Assembly (NCBI GenBank): GCA_002372735.1
Contig: DFIE01000119.1
Coordinates: forward strand, 1-8,831
Reading direction: 5' to 3'
Source of the DNA: Clostridiales bacterium UBA3705
GTDB taxonomy: Bacteria; Bacillota_A; Clostridia; Oscillospirales; Oscillospiraceae
DNA: 8,831 bases
Shown: positions 1-8,071 of the stretch, in pieces
How the letters are laid out: the number at the start of each line of letters is the position of its first letter
Numbering within the stretch: position 1 is the stretch's first letter
Program-made: the position numbers and the translations under genes
Notes under the pieces: model-generated
Databases searched by the model: none
Seen by the model: the letters and a program-made list of their open reading frames with translations, nothing else
What the model was told of the DNA's origin: nothing

Positions 1-58
1 GGCCGCTACGGAAGAGCGTGTACTCAATCAGCAGCCCCGGTGGCAGCGGGCGGCGTTA

Positions 59-80
59 GGGCGGATGCCCACATCCGCCC
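59..80. repeat. GGGCGGATG/CATCCGCCC palindrome, left copy
   Basis: Positions 59-67 (GGGCGGATG) and 72-80 (CATCCGCCC) are perfect reverse complements around the 4-nt loop CCCA. The same arms recur at 8809-8831 at the other end of the window. There is no T-run on either side, so this is not a classical intrinsic terminator. It looks like one member of a family of short dispersed intergenic palindromes, as in REP-type elements. The family assignment is inferred from two copies in one window. Confidence 0.7.
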
Positions 81-87
81 GTGCCCA

Positions 88-120
88 GGCCGCCCGCCCC
101 ACCGGGGCGCCGGGATGCGT
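88..120 (+). repeat. GC-rich intergenic module, left copy
   Basis: This 33-bp segment aligns without gaps, in the same orientation, to 8760-8792 with 24 of 33 bases identical by hand alignment. The most conserved parts are CGCCC, CCACCGGGG and CGGGAT. It overlaps a small hairpin with arms GCCCC (96-100) and GGGGC (104-108). Together with the nearby palindrome it forms a mosaic of intergenic repeat modules. Its GC-richness makes some chance similarity possible. Confidence 0.45.
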
Positions 121-193
121 ACGCACCGCCCCCGCAGGGATGACGGCAGTACAACCTCCCTGGGAAATCTGCGGGCCGGTTGCCTGCGCGGTC

Positions 194-1405
194 TTACGCC
201 CGGTGCTCTGCGCGGAACTGGGCAGGGGGGAGGCCGTAGCGCTTTTTAAACCGCTGCACAAAGTGGCTCTGGTTGGAAAAGTAGAGGGCGCTGCTGATTT
301 CGCTGATGGACTTGGAGGTGTATTGCAGCAGGCGGACGCTCTCCTCCAGCTTGCAGCGGTAGATGTATTCCCGCAGCGATACCCCTGCGGCCCGGCTGAA
401 GGCCGCGGACAGATAGGACCGGTGATACCCCAGCGCATCCGCAATCCCCTGCACCGTCAGGGGGCTGTGGGTGTGCTTTTGCACATAGTCCATGCACAGC
501 TGCCCGATCCGGCCCACCTCCCGGCGCTCCAGCCGGAGCTGCTCCTGTCGCCTGGCGTGCACCTGCATGGTCAGGTCCTGGAGGGCCTGCAAAAACAGGG
601 TGTTCACCGCCTGCAGATCAGACAGGGTCTCCGCCTTTGTGATGTACAGGTCAGAGAAGCGAAAGGCCTGCTCCTCCGGCAGGCCGCCCTCAATGGCGGC
701 CCGGGTCGTCAGGGTGATGGTGGAGATAAAGTAGTTTTTTTGCAGCCGCAGGGGGGTTTCGGCAATCACCCCGGCCTGATAGCTGGGGGTGGCGGCGGCG
801 AAGCGCCGCAGCTCCTCCACGTTTCCGGCCCGGACAATGGCCAGCAGCACCCGCTCCAGGGCCAGGGAGTTGTTGGTCGATGCCGTCTCCCGCTGCCGGA
901 ACATGGTCTCCGCCTGCTTCTGCCGGGTGCGCACGGTGTCCTCCGGGCTGGGGGCCGGGGTCAGCTCCGCCAGGGGCAGGACGCGGCGGTTCAGGGCGTA
1001 GGAAATCGGCAGCAGATGGTGGAAGAAATCCAGATGGGTCATGGTGGGCAGCTGCAGCTGAAAGGCCCGGAAGGCCGCCCGGTCTGCTGCCGGCACGCCG
1101 TAATCCCGGTACATCTCCGGCAGGACGCCGCTCTGGGGCGGAAGGGCGGAGACCGGGCCCAAAATCAGATGGAGCGCCGCCGCGTCCTCTACGTCCAGCC
1201 GGGCAAAGCAGGCGCCGTACTCCGTGAAATAGATGGGCGCCTGCCGGCCCAGCAGCTGCGCCAGATACTGCCGGGGCGGCCGGGCAAAGGCCTCCGCCAC
1301 CGGGGTATACTGCAGCTGCCCGTTTTCGTACACGTACATCGGGATATGCAGTGCCGCATAAAACAAATCGCAAATCGTCCGGCACCTGCTGCGCGGATCC
1401 TCCAT
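194..1405 (-). CDS. AraC-family transcriptional regulator, divergent from the glycoside operon
   Basis: Predicted DNA-binding regulator of 403 residues. The C-terminal ~100 residues are a typical AraC/XylS double helix-turn-helix: the first HTH lies around residues 316-340 (LTVQGIADALGYHRSYLSAA) and the second around 365-395 (SISEISSALYFSNQSHFVQR), followed by the family-typical GLPPAQFR. The N-terminal ~290 residues would be the sensing and dimerisation part. They have no recognised sugar-binding cupin, and I do not recognise a named domain there. A GTG at 1414 is in frame, but it lies inside the ribosome binding site GGGGAGGTG (1420-1412, minus strand). I therefore start at the ATG at 1405, 6 nt downstream of that site. 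The gene is read away from the GH3-transporter-GH78 operon across a 180-bp shared control region, the usual arrangement for a local regulator. Control of the operon and the inducer (perhaps a rhamnosyl-glucoside or rhamnose) are inferences. Activation is the commoner mode in this family. Confidence 0.93.
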   Translation of the reverse strand: MEDPRSRCRTICDLFYAALHIPMYVYENGQLQYTPVAEAFARPPRQYLAQLLGRQAPIYFTEYGACFARLDVEDAAALHLILGPVSALPPQSGVLPEMYRDYGVPAADRAAFRAFQLQLPTMTHLDFFHHLLPISYALNRRVLPLAELTPAPSPEDTVRTRQKQAETMFRQRETASTNNSLALERVLLAIVRAGNVEELRRFAAATPSYQAGVIAETPLRLQKNYFISTITLTTRAAIEGGLPEEQAFRFSDLYITKAETLSDLQAVNTLFLQALQDLTMQVHARRQEQLRLERREVGRIGQLCMDYVQKHTHSPLTVQGIADALGYHRSYLSAAFSRAAGVSLREYIYRCKLEESVRLLQYTSKSISEISSALYFSNQSHFVQRFKKRYGLPPAQFRAEHRA

Positions 1406-1411
1406 GACGCC

Positions 1412-1420
1412 CACCTCCCC
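1412..1420 (-). promoter_or_regulatory. Ribosome binding site that decides the regulator start
   Basis: Read on the minus strand, this is GGGGAGGTG, a strong Shine-Dalgarno match ending 6 nt before the ATG at 1405. The upstream in-frame GTG (1414-1412) falls within this motif and would itself have no properly spaced site, so the ATG is preferred. Confidence 0.75.
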
Positions 1421-1424
1421 GGCT

Positions 1425-1454
1425 TGTCACCCTTGGGGGTAACCCGGTGTGACA
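1425..1454. promoter_or_regulatory. Nested dyads in the regulator's leader
   Basis: TGTCAC (1425-1430) is inverted as GTGACA (1449-1454). Between and overlapping these lie GTCACCC (1426-1432) facing GGGTAAC (1437-1443) with one mismatch, and GGGTAACCC (1437-1445), itself a palindrome around a central A. This falls just downstream of the predicted regulator promoter, in its untranslated leader. It could be an operator (autoregulation) or an RNA hairpin near the ribosome binding site. The sequence alone does not decide which. Confidence 0.4.
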
Positions 1455-1459
1455 GCATG

Positions 1460-1488
1460 ATTATATAACATACAAACAAAAAACGCAA
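1460..1488 (-). promoter_or_regulatory. Sigma-70-type promoter of the AraC-family regulator
   Basis: On the minus strand a perfect -10 box TATAAT (1465-1460) is preceded at exactly 17 bp by TTGCGT (1488-1483), a partial -35 match. Transcription would start near 1453, leaving a leader of about 48 nt before the ATG at 1405. The surrounding A/T-rich tract (about 1459-1500) stands out against the GC-rich background, as expected for a promoter region. Confidence 0.65.
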
Positions 1489-1516
1489 CAACCATGATAT
1501 CAAAACCCGCAACACT

Positions 1517-1533
1517 TTGCTATGCTGTAGCAA
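1517..1533 (+). promoter_or_regulatory. Operator-like inverted repeat overlapping candidate operon -10
   Basis: TTGCTA (1517-1522) and TAGCAA (1528-1533) are perfect inverted arms around the 5-nt centre TGCTG. The left arm overlaps TGCTATGCT (1518-1526), which fits an extended -10 promoter (TG, one base, then TATGCT). At a 17-bp spacing the -35 region is only TATCAA, so a promoter here would be weak and plausibly activator-dependent. That suits control by an AraC-type protein. The ATGCTGT within this element occurs inverted at 1452-1458. Promoter and operator roles are inferred. Confidence 0.4.
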
Positions 1534-1544
1534 GAACAGACCGC

Positions 1545-1562
1545 TGCCCGGATGGGCGGGCA
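1545..1562 (+). promoter_or_regulatory. Small hairpin in the operon leader
   Basis: TGCCCG (1545-1550) pairs with CGGGCA (1557-1562) across the loop GATGGG. It sits just upstream of the ribosome binding site AAAGGAG (1572-1578) of the GH3 gene, leaving that site unpaired. No T-run follows, so it is not a terminator. It may stabilise the 5' end of the transcript or have no role. Confidence 0.35.
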
Positions 1563-1585
1563 CAAATCGACAAAGGAGCATTCTG

Positions 1586-3907
1586 ATGAAAAAGCTGAAA
1601 AAACAACTGGGCAGGCTGGCCCAGCGGATGATTGACCTGGCCATGGGCAACGGCCTGATGCAGGACGAGACCACCGCCGACGGGGCGCGGTACGTCACCC
1701 CCGGCATCGGGGCGCTGATCCGGCAGGCCGGGGCGGAGAGCTGCGTGCTGCTGAAAAACAACGGCGCCCTGCCCCTGGCGGAGGGAGAAGAGGTGGCGGT
1801 TTTCGGGCGGTGCCAGCTGGACTGGTTTTACGTGGGCTACGGCAGCGGCGGGGACGTGAGCGCCCCCTACCACGTCAATCTGATCGAGGGCCTGGAGGGC
1901 GCCGGGGTGCCGGTGGACAAGATGGTGCAAAAGGCCTATGCCCTCTGGACCGCCCGGGAGGAGAACAGGGCCGACCACGGCTGGTGGGGCCACTGGCCCT
2001 ACAGCCACCCGGAGATGCCCCTGGACGAAGCCCTGGTGCAGGCTGCCGCCAAGAGGGCCGGCACCGCCCTGGTGGTTCTGGGCCGGGCCGCCGGGGAGGA
2101 CCGGGAGAACACCCTCACCCAGGGCAGCTACTATCTGACAGACGCCGAGCGGGCCATGCTGGACGCGGTGACCGGGGCCTTTTCCAGGGTGGTGGTGCTG
2201 CTGAACGTGGGCAGCATTTTGGACATGGCCTGGACCGAGGAATACGGCGACAGGCTCTCTGCCATCCTGCTGGTCTGGCAGGGGGGCATGGAGAGCGGCA
2301 ACGGGGTGGCGGACGTGCTGACGGGCAGGGTCAGCCCCTGCGGCAGGCTCAGCGACAGCATCGCCCGGCGCTACGAGGACTACCCCAGCAGCGCCAACTT
2401 CGGCGGCAAGGCCTACAACGACTACGCCGAGGGCATTTACATGGGCTACCGGTACTTTGATCTGCACCGGGAGAAGCTGCTCTACCCCTTCGGCTTCGGG
2501 CTGAGCTATACGACCTTTGAGACCAAGGCCCTCGGCCTGACCCATACGCAGACCGGGGTGGAGGCGACGGTCACCGTGACCAACACCGGCAGCCGCCCCG
2601 GCAAGGAGGTGGTCCCCCTGTGGTGCTATGCCCCCAAGGGCAGGCTGGACAAGCCCCTGCGGGTGCTGGCGGCCTTTGGCAAGACCAAAACCCTGGCCCC
2701 CGGCGAGGGCGAGACCCTGACCCTCCGCTGCGACGACAAGTGCCTGGCCTCCTACGACGAGGACAGCAGCCGCTTTGTGCTGGAGCCCGGGGACTACCGC
2801 TTCACCGCCGGGGAAACAGCCCTGGGCAGCTTCACCCTGGCCCATGAAATCACCGTGGAGCAGTGCATCCCCCTGTGCAAGACCAGCCCGGCCCTGCGCA
2901 GCCGGATTTTGGAGCAGCTGCCCCGGCCCCTGCCCGCCGCCGCCCCCAGCACCCTGGACCGGGTGCGCCGGGGAGAGGTCAGCCTGGAGCAGTTCATCGG
3001 CGGCCTGTCGGATCAAGAGCTGGAGGCCCTGACCCGGGGCCACGGCATGATGGGCAGCAGCCTGGGGGTGGCGGGCAACGCCGGCGCCTTTGGCGGCGTG
3101 ATCGAGAGCCTGCGGGAAAAGGGCGTGGCCCCCATCATCACCGCCGACGGCCCTGCCGGCCTGCGGCTGAAAAAATACTGCGCCCTGCTGCCCTGCGGCA
3201 CGGCCCTGGCCTGCACCTGGAACACCGCCCTGGTGGAGGACCTGTCCGCCAAGGTGGGGGAGGAGATGGTCCACTACGGGGTGGACGTCCAGCTCTCCCC
3301 GGGGATGAACCTGCACCGCAACCCCCTCTGCGGCCGGAACTTTGAGTATTTCTCCGAGGACCCCCTCCTCTCCGGCAAGATGGCCGCCGCCACGGTGCGG
3401 GGGGTCCAGAGCCAGGGCAGGGCCGCCTGCCCCAAGCACTTTGCCTGCAACAACCAGGAGACCAAGCGCAACACCAACGACTCCCGGGTGTCGGAGCGGG
3501 CCCTGCGGGAGCTCTACCTGCGCAACTTTGAGATCGTGGTCAAGGAGGCAAAGCCCCGCACCCTTATGACCAGCTACAACAAGGTCAACGGGGTGTGGAG
3601 CCACTACAATTACGACCTGGTCACCACCGTGCTGCGCCGGGAGTGGGGCTATGAGGGCTGCGTCATCACCGACTGGTGGATGCAAAAGGCCAAAAGCCCG
3701 GAGTTCCCCCTGCTGCGCAACAACGCCTACCGGGTCCGGGCCCAGGTGGACGTGCTGATGCCCGGGGACATGGGCCACATGGCAAAGACCTACAAGTCCG
3801 ACGGCACCCTGCTGAAGACCCTGGATCAGCCCGGCGGCATCACCCGGGCGGAGCTGCAGCGCACCGCCGCCAACGTGCTGCGGCTGGTGCTGGCGCTGCG
3901 CAATTGA
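1586..3907 (+). CDS. GH3 beta-glucosidase-type glycoside hydrolase with reversed domain order
   Basis: A 773-residue glycosidase predicted to remove non-reducing beta-linked sugar (most likely glucose) by retaining hydrolysis. The order of parts is reversed from most GH3 enzymes. The alpha/beta sandwich domain comes first (about 35-308, from [15 protein letters not shown] to [12 protein letters not shown]). A fibronectin-III-like domain follows (about 320-420, [17 protein letters not shown]). The TIM-barrel-type catalytic domain is last (about 460-773). Visible active-site elements are ADGPAGLR (D521), [19 protein letters not shown] (K617, H618) and the nucleophile motif VITDWW (D696). E171 in GRAAGEDRE is the likely acid/base by analogy with the GEGYDR-type motif of other bacterial GH3 enzymes. 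The start is the ATG 7 nt after AAAGGAG (1572-1578). An upstream in-frame ATG at 1517 lies in the promoter region and is rejected. There is no signal peptide, so the enzyme should be cytosolic. First gene of the operon. Rumen and gut Clostridia are known to carry this permuted form. Beta-xylosidase or other specificities cannot be excluded. Confidence 0.95.
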   Translation: MKKLKKQLGRLAQRMIDLAMGNGLMQDETTADGARYVTPGIGALIRQAGAESCVLLKNNGALPLAEGEEVAVFGRCQLDWFYVGYGSGGDVSAPYHVNLIEGLEGAGVPVDKMVQKAYALWTAREENRADHGWWGHWPYSHPEMPLDEALVQAAAKRAGTALVVLGRAAGEDRENTLTQGSYYLTDAERAMLDAVTGAFSRVVVLLNVGSILDMAWTEEYGDRLSAILLVWQGGMESGNGVADVLTGRVSPCGRLSDSIARRYEDYPSSANFGGKAYNDYAEGIYMGYRYFDLHREKLLYPFGFGLSYTTFETKALGLTHTQTGVEATVTVTNTGSRPGKEVVPLWCYAPKGRLDKPLRVLAAFGKTKTLAPGEGETLTLRCDDKCLASYDEDSSRFVLEPGDYRFTAGETALGSFTLAHEITVEQCIPLCKTSPALRSRILEQLPRPLPAAAPSTLDRVRRGEVSLEQFIGGLSDQELEALTRGHGMMGSSLGVAGNAGAFGGVIESLREKGVAPIITADGPAGLRLKKYCALLPCGTALACTWNTALVEDLSAKVGEEMVHYGVDVQLSPGMNLHRNPLCGRNFEYFSEDPLLSGKMAAATVRGVQSQGRAACPKHFACNNQETKRNTNDSRVSERALRELYLRNFEIVVKEAKPRTLMTSYNKVNGVWSHYNYDLVTTVLRREWGYEGCVITDWWMQKAKSPEFPLLRNNAYRVRAQVDVLMPGDMGHMAKTYKSDGTLLKTLDQPGGITRAELQRTAANVLRLVLALRN

Positions 3908-3936
3908 GAATTGAGAACGGAGAATTTCGGAAGGAG
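3902..3936 (+). repeat. 7-bp tandem repeat ending in the transporter's ribosome binding site
   Basis: From 3902 the sequence reads in heptads: AATTGAG, AATTGAG, AACGGAG, AATTTCG, GAAGGAG. The first unit contains the TGA stop of the GH3 gene (3905-3907). The last contains AAGGAG (3931-3936), the Shine-Dalgarno site placed 9 nt before the transporter ATG at 3946. The whole 38-nt gap between the two genes is thus largely a decaying heptad repeat. Repeat content is seen directly. A role in translation or slippage is inferred. Confidence 0.6.
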
Positions 3937-3945
3937 ACCCGACTT

Positions 3946-5460
3946 ATGAAGCTGCCTGCAAGTGCCGTCAAATCCCCGGAGGTCCGGGCAAAGGAAAAAT
4001 GGCTGGGCTATCTCATCGGCCCGGCGGGGGCTGTGCTGCTCAACGCGGTGCTGGCCACCTATCTCAACGTCTACTACACCGACGTGCTCAATCTCACCCC
4101 CCTCTGGGGCGGCCTGTTTTTGACCGTCTTCCCCATTGTGTCCAAGGTGATCGACGCCATTACCAACGTCATCATGGGCCAGATCATCGACCGCACAAGG
4201 ACCAAGGAGGGCAAGGCCCGGCCCTGGCTGCTGCTGTCGGCGGTGCTGGTGCCCGTCACGGGCATTCTGCTCTTCACAGTGCCCGAGGGCAGCGACACGG
4301 TGAAGGCCCTGTGGGTGATGCTCTCCTACAACCTGTTCTACTCCTTCGCCTACACCATCTTCAACATGAGCCACAACCTGATGGTGCCCCTGTCCACCCG
4401 GGACGGCACCGCCCGGGGCGGCCTGTCGGTTTTCAACCAGATCACCACCATTATGATGTCCGGCATCCTGGTGGCCCTGGTGTTCCCCATGGTGGTCATG
4501 CCGGCCATCGGGGTGGATAAGTCCAAGTGGATCACCCTGATGTCTGCACTGTCCATCCTGGCCCTGCCCCTGACCCTGCTGGAGTATTTCTTCACCAAGG
4601 AGCGGGTCACCGAGGAGGCTGCCGGGGCCCAAAAGGAGGAGCTGTCCTTCGGCCGGCAGCTCAGGCTGCTGTTCTCAGACCGGTACATGGTGCTGATGTA
4701 CGCCTATTTTCTGATCTACACCGTGGGCGTCACCCTGAAGAACCTGGGCCTGGTGTACTACTGCAACTACGTGCTGGGCACCTACAACGACGGCGTCACC
4801 CAGATGCTGGTGTCGGTGATCGGCGGCATCCCCATGGGCATCGGCATTTTTGCGGTGTGGCCCCTGGCAAAGCGGTTTGGCAAGCGGAACGTCACCATGA
4901 TTGGCTTTGTGCTCTACGCCCTGGGCAGCCTGATTTGCTGGCTGTTCCCCCACAGCCTGGTGGTTGTGCTGGTGGGCCAGTTTATCAAAAACGTCGGCGG
5001 CCTGCCCTGCTCCTACGTGTTTATGGCCCTGTTTGCCGACTGCCTGGACCACCTGGAGTGGAAAACCGACAAGCGGATCGACGGCACGGCCATGTCCATC
5101 TATAATATTATCGCCGTGGCCATGGTGGGCATCATGACCGGCGTGTTCAACTGGCTGCTGGCCAGGGCCGGATACCTGGCCCCCATCACCGCGGGCTCCG
5201 CCGCTGAGGCCGCCGCCGTGATGACGCAAAACGGCTGGGTCTCCCAGATCGCCCTGGATGCCGTCAAGCCCGCCGCCGACGGGGTGCTGACCGTGGCCCT
5301 GCAGCAGCCCCAGGCCGTCTATGGGGTCATCAACTTTGCCTTCCTGGGGCTGGAGGTCTTTACCGGCGCTTTGCTGGTGGTGATCCTGAAGTTCCTGGAC
5401 GTGGAGAAGCATCTCCCCGCCGAGCAGGCCGAGATCAGGGCCAGAAAGGAAGCAAAATGA
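3946..5460 (+). CDS. GPH-family (glycoside-pentoside-hexuronide) sugar/cation symporter
   Basis: A 504-residue inner-membrane carrier with about 12 predicted membrane helices, in the melibiose-permease-like branch of the major facilitator superfamily. Family hallmarks are visible: D70 followed by [17 protein letters not shown] (78-94) in the first cytoplasmic loop region, and [16 protein letters not shown] (365-380), matching the D-x-x-EW-x-TG-x-R pattern though with D in place of the usual G after KT. Such proteins couple uptake of small glycosides to Na+ or H+. A stretch of about 50 residues (roughly 410-460: AGYLAPIT, then Ala- and Gln-rich) before the last helix is probably an extracellular loop. 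The start is the ATG 9 nt after AAGGAG. A longer frame open to 3676 merely overlaps the GH3 gene. Lying between two glycosidases, it likely imports their shared substrate, an intact rhamnosyl-glucoside. The substrate is an inference. Confidence 0.93.
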   Translation: MKLPASAVKSPEVRAKEKWLGYLIGPAGAVLLNAVLATYLNVYYTDVLNLTPLWGGLFLTVFPIVSKVIDAITNVIMGQIIDRTRTKEGKARPWLLLSAVLVPVTGILLFTVPEGSDTVKALWVMLSYNLFYSFAYTIFNMSHNLMVPLSTRDGTARGGLSVFNQITTIMMSGILVALVFPMVVMPAIGVDKSKWITLMSALSILALPLTLLEYFFTKERVTEEAAGAQKEELSFGRQLRLLFSDRYMVLMYAYFLIYTVGVTLKNLGLVYYCNYVLGTYNDGVTQMLVSVIGGIPMGIGIFAVWPLAKRFGKRNVTMIGFVLYALGSLICWLFPHSLVVVLVGQFIKNVGGLPCSYVFMALFADCLDHLEWKTDKRIDGTAMSIYNIIAVAMVGIMTGVFNWLLARAGYLAPITAGSAAEAAAVMTQNGWVSQIALDAVKPAADGVLTVALQQPQAVYGVINFAFLGLEVFTGALLVVILKFLDVEKHLPAEQAEIRARKEAK

Positions 5461-7979
5461 GAGCCGTCTGTCTGAGAACCGAATATCTGGAAAATCCCCT
5501 GGGCATCGATCTCAAGCACCCCCGGCTCATGTGGAACTGCGAGGACGGCACGAAGCAGACCGCCTGGCAGATCGTCACCCCCCGCTGGGACAGCGGCAAG
5601 GTGGAGTCAAGCGCCATGTGGGCGGTCTACCCCAGGGGCCTCCATGACCGGGAGCGGGTGTGCTGGAAAATCCGTCTCTGGGACGAGACCGGCGCCCCCG
5701 GGGAGTGGAGCGAGGCCTTCTTCGAGCGGGGCATCTCTGTCTGGGAGGCCAAGTGGATCACCGGCAATGATCCGGTGAACAAAAAGCAGCGTTATCCCGT
5801 GGACTGCTTCCGCAAGGCGTTCTCTGTATCGAGGCCCGTCGAGAAAGCCCGGCTCTATATCACCGCCTGCGGCCTGTACGAGGCCAGGCTGAGCGGGAAA
5901 AAGGTGGGCAGCTTCGTCATGGCCCCGGGCCACACGGACTACCGCAGGCGGGTCCAGTACCAGACCTATGACGTGACAGCCCTGCTCCGGCCCGGCGAAA
6001 ACGAGCTGACGGTGCAGCTGGCGGACGGCTGGTACCGGGGCTCCTGCGGGGCCTGGGGCCTGAAAAACCAGTACGGCGCCGAGACCAAGCTCCTGGCCCA
6101 GCTGGAGCTCACGTATCAGGACGGCAGCCGGGAAACCGTCGGCACCGACGCGACCTGGCAGTGGTCCCACGACGGCCCCATCCGCTTTGCCGACAACCAG
6201 GACGGCGAGATTGTAGAGGCCTTCCGCACCCCCACCTACAGGGGCCTTGCCCGGGTGACAAGCCACAGCGTCCGGCCCACCTGCGCCAACAACGTGCCCG
6301 TCACCGAGCACGAGACCTTCAAGCCCCGGCTGCTCACCACCCCGGCCGGCAAGACCGTGCTGGACTTCGGCCAGAACATTGCGGGGTACCTGTCCTTCTC
6401 TCTGGACGCGAAGCTGGGGCAGCGGATCTTCCTCCGCTTCGGCGAGCTGCTGGATGAGGCGGGGGAGTTCACCCAAAAGAACATCCAGTGCTCCAACAAA
6501 AAAATCACGACCCCCCTGCAGCAGGTGGACTACACCTGCGCCGGGGGCCGCAACGACTATAAAACCACCTTTGCGGTCTTCGGCTTTCAGTACGTGCTGG
6601 TGGAAACAGACGTTCCCTTCCGCCCCGAGGACTTCACCGCCATTGCGGTCTACTCCGACCTGGAGCGCACCGGCTGGTTTGAATGCTCCAACGACCTGCT
6701 CAACCGCTTCTTTGCCGCCACGGTCTGGTCCGCCAAGAACAACCATCTGGACGTGCCCACCGACTGCCCCACCCGGGAGCGCCACGGCTGGACCGGGGAC
6801 GCCCAAATCTTCGCCGGAACCGCCTCTTACCTCTTCCGCTTCGCCCCCTTTGCCCGCAAGTACGAAAACGACCTGCAGGACGTCCAGCACAAAAACGGCT
6901 GCTATCCCCAGATCGCCCCCAAGGGCGGGGTGGACCCCTATATGAACCCCATGGACGGCTCTGCCGGCTGGTCTGACGCCGGGGTGCTGATCCCCTGGGT
7001 GATCTACAGCCGGTACGGCGACCGGCGGATTCTGGAGGCGCACTACGACAGCATGCGCCGCTACGCCCTGTACAAGCGGGGCACCCTGGGCAGGTGGTAT
7101 CCCACCGCCCTGCCCACCGGCGTCGGCCTGTCGGAGCGGAAGAATGTCTCCAACTACGGCCAGTCCTACGGGGAATGGGCGGAGCCCGCCGACGTGAAGC
7201 CCTTCGCCGTTTCGGATTTCATCTCTCCCCACCCGGAGGAGACCACGGCGTACATCGTCTATCTGATGCGGCACATGGAGAACATCGCCCGGGTGCTGGA
7301 CAAGCCCGCCGACGCCGCCCTGTACCGCGAAACCGCCCGGCGGGCCCAAGAGGGCTACCGGGCCCTGGTCCGGACGAAGAAGTTTTCCCTGGATACCGAC
7401 CGCCAGGCCAAGCTGGTGCGGCCTTTGTACATGGGGCTGCTGGACGAGGCGCAGACGGAATTTGCCCAAAAGCGCCTGCTGACGGCCCTGGACCGCTACG
7501 GCTGGCGGCTGGGCACGGGCTTCCTCTCCACCCCGCTGATCCTCTACGTCCTGGCGGATATGGACGTGGAGTATGCCTACCGCCTGCTGGAAAACGAGGA
7601 GGTCCCCGGCTGGCTTGCCATGCCCAAGGCCGGGGCCACCACCATCTGGGAGGCCTGGGAGGGCCCCAACTCCAAGACCGGCGGCATCGGCAGCCTGAAC
7701 CACTATTCCAAAGGCGCGGTGGTGGAGTGGCTCTTTGCCGAAATGTGCGGCATCCATGTGGCGGGGGAGAACCGGTTTGTCCTGGCCCCCAGGCCCGGCG
7801 GGCATTTCAGCTGCGCCCGGGCCCGGTATCTCAGCATCTGGGGCCCGGTGGAGAGCCGCTGGGAGAGGCAGGGGGAGGGGTACGTCTACACCTTCTCCGT
7901 CCCCGCCAACTGCACCGCCCGGCTCCGTCTGCCGGACGGGCGCACCCAATCCGTGGGCCCCGGTACGCATACGCTGTAA
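5457..7979 (+). CDS. GH78 alpha-L-rhamnosidase
   Basis: An 840-residue inverting enzyme predicted to release terminal alpha-L-rhamnose from glycosides. Domains in order: an N-terminal Ig-like part opening with [20 protein letters not shown] (1-100); a rhamnosidase N domain (about 110-250, [17 protein letters not shown] and ADNQDGE at 245-251); a beta-sandwich with [14 protein letters not shown] (301-314); an (alpha/alpha)6 catalytic domain (about 405-745); and a C-terminal beta domain. [13 protein letters not shown] (436-448) matches the D-C-P-x-R-E-R-x-G-W-T-G-D pattern of Bacillus RhaB-type enzymes, with D436, E441 and D448 at the catalytic positions. E732 in ATTIWEAW is the likely general base. 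There is no signal peptide, so action is cytosolic. The ATG overlaps the transporter stop as ATGA, with AAAGGA (5445-5450) 6 nt upstream, indicating translational coupling. It would act before the GH3 enzyme on rhamnose-capped glucosides. Family assignment is very secure; the linkage preference is not. Confidence 0.96.
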   Translation: MRAVCLRTEYLENPLGIDLKHPRLMWNCEDGTKQTAWQIVTPRWDSGKVESSAMWAVYPRGLHDRERVCWKIRLWDETGAPGEWSEAFFERGISVWEAKWITGNDPVNKKQRYPVDCFRKAFSVSRPVEKARLYITACGLYEARLSGKKVGSFVMAPGHTDYRRRVQYQTYDVTALLRPGENELTVQLADGWYRGSCGAWGLKNQYGAETKLLAQLELTYQDGSRETVGTDATWQWSHDGPIRFADNQDGEIVEAFRTPTYRGLARVTSHSVRPTCANNVPVTEHETFKPRLLTTPAGKTVLDFGQNIAGYLSFSLDAKLGQRIFLRFGELLDEAGEFTQKNIQCSNKKITTPLQQVDYTCAGGRNDYKTTFAVFGFQYVLVETDVPFRPEDFTAIAVYSDLERTGWFECSNDLLNRFFAATVWSAKNNHLDVPTDCPTRERHGWTGDAQIFAGTASYLFRFAPFARKYENDLQDVQHKNGCYPQIAPKGGVDPYMNPMDGSAGWSDAGVLIPWVIYSRYGDRRILEAHYDSMRRYALYKRGTLGRWYPTALPTGVGLSERKNVSNYGQSYGEWAEPADVKPFAVSDFISPHPEETTAYIVYLMRHMENIARVLDKPADAALYRETARRAQEGYRALVRTKKFSLDTDRQAKLVRPLYMGLLDEAQTEFAQKRLLTALDRYGWRLGTGFLSTPLILYVLADMDVEYAYRLLENEEVPGWLAMPKAGATTIWEAWEGPNSKTGGIGSLNHYSKGAVVEWLFAEMCGIHVAGENRFVLAPRPGGHFSCARARYLSIWGPVESRWERQGEGYVYTFSVPANCTARLRLPDGRTQSVGPGTHTL

Positions 7980-8035
7980 CCGGGGAGAATGAATGGGAAA
8001 GACGGAATGCTGTAGAAGCTGCAGCCTGGCGCAGA

Positions 8036-8068
8036 AAAAGCAGGGAGCCGGTGGGGCTCCCTGCTTTT
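8036..8068. terminator. Bidirectional intrinsic terminator
   Basis: A perfect 14-bp inverted repeat has arms AAAAGCAGGGAGCC (8036-8049) and GGCTCCCTGCTTTT (8055-8068) around a 5-nt loop. Read rightwards, the hairpin ends in TTTT after the operon. Read leftwards, it ends in a run of five Ts (8039-8035) after the convergent membrane-protein gene, whose stop is at 8072-8074. One structure therefore serves both convergent transcripts. The 56 nt between the rhamnosidase stop and the hairpin contain no supported gene. Confidence 0.92.
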
Positions 8069-8071
8069 GCC

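Larger units (their letters stand above)
1..193. other. Left-end noncoding, repeat-bearing segment
   Basis: This stretch lies downstream of the stop codon of the minus-strand regulator and contains no gene I can support. It holds a perfect hairpin (59-80), a GCCCC-ACC-GGGGC hairpin (96-108), a 33-bp module related to one at the right end (88-120), and the 10-bp palindrome TGCGTACGCA (116-125). One plus-strand frame is open from the window edge to a TAG at 57-59 and would encode about 18 residues ending SGRR. It could be the tail of a gene outside the window, but two other frames are equally open, so I do not call it. No hairpin followed by a T-run is visible that would end transcription of the regulator. 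Confidence 0.6.

Noticed and set aside
3..59. Possible C-terminal end of an upstream plus-strand gene ending at TAG 57-59
   Set aside because: Only about 18 codons are visible, other frames are equally open, and there is no recognisable sequence.
65..1468. Long plus-strand open frame opposite the AraC-family gene
   Set aside because: It is antisense to a protein with clear double-HTH motifs. Its translation is low-complexity, rich in Gly, Gln and Arg, with no recognisable domain. It arises from G/C-biased third positions.
1406..1585. Catabolite-repression (cre) site in the divergent region
   Set aside because: I looked for the TGWAANCGNTNWCA pattern and found no convincing match.
1520..3778. 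752-residue minus-strand open frame opposite the GH3 gene
   Set aside because: The GH3 gene has unmistakable motifs and a ribosome binding site. The antisense product is a compositionally biased Gly/Gln/His/Pro string typical of GC-rich shadow frames.
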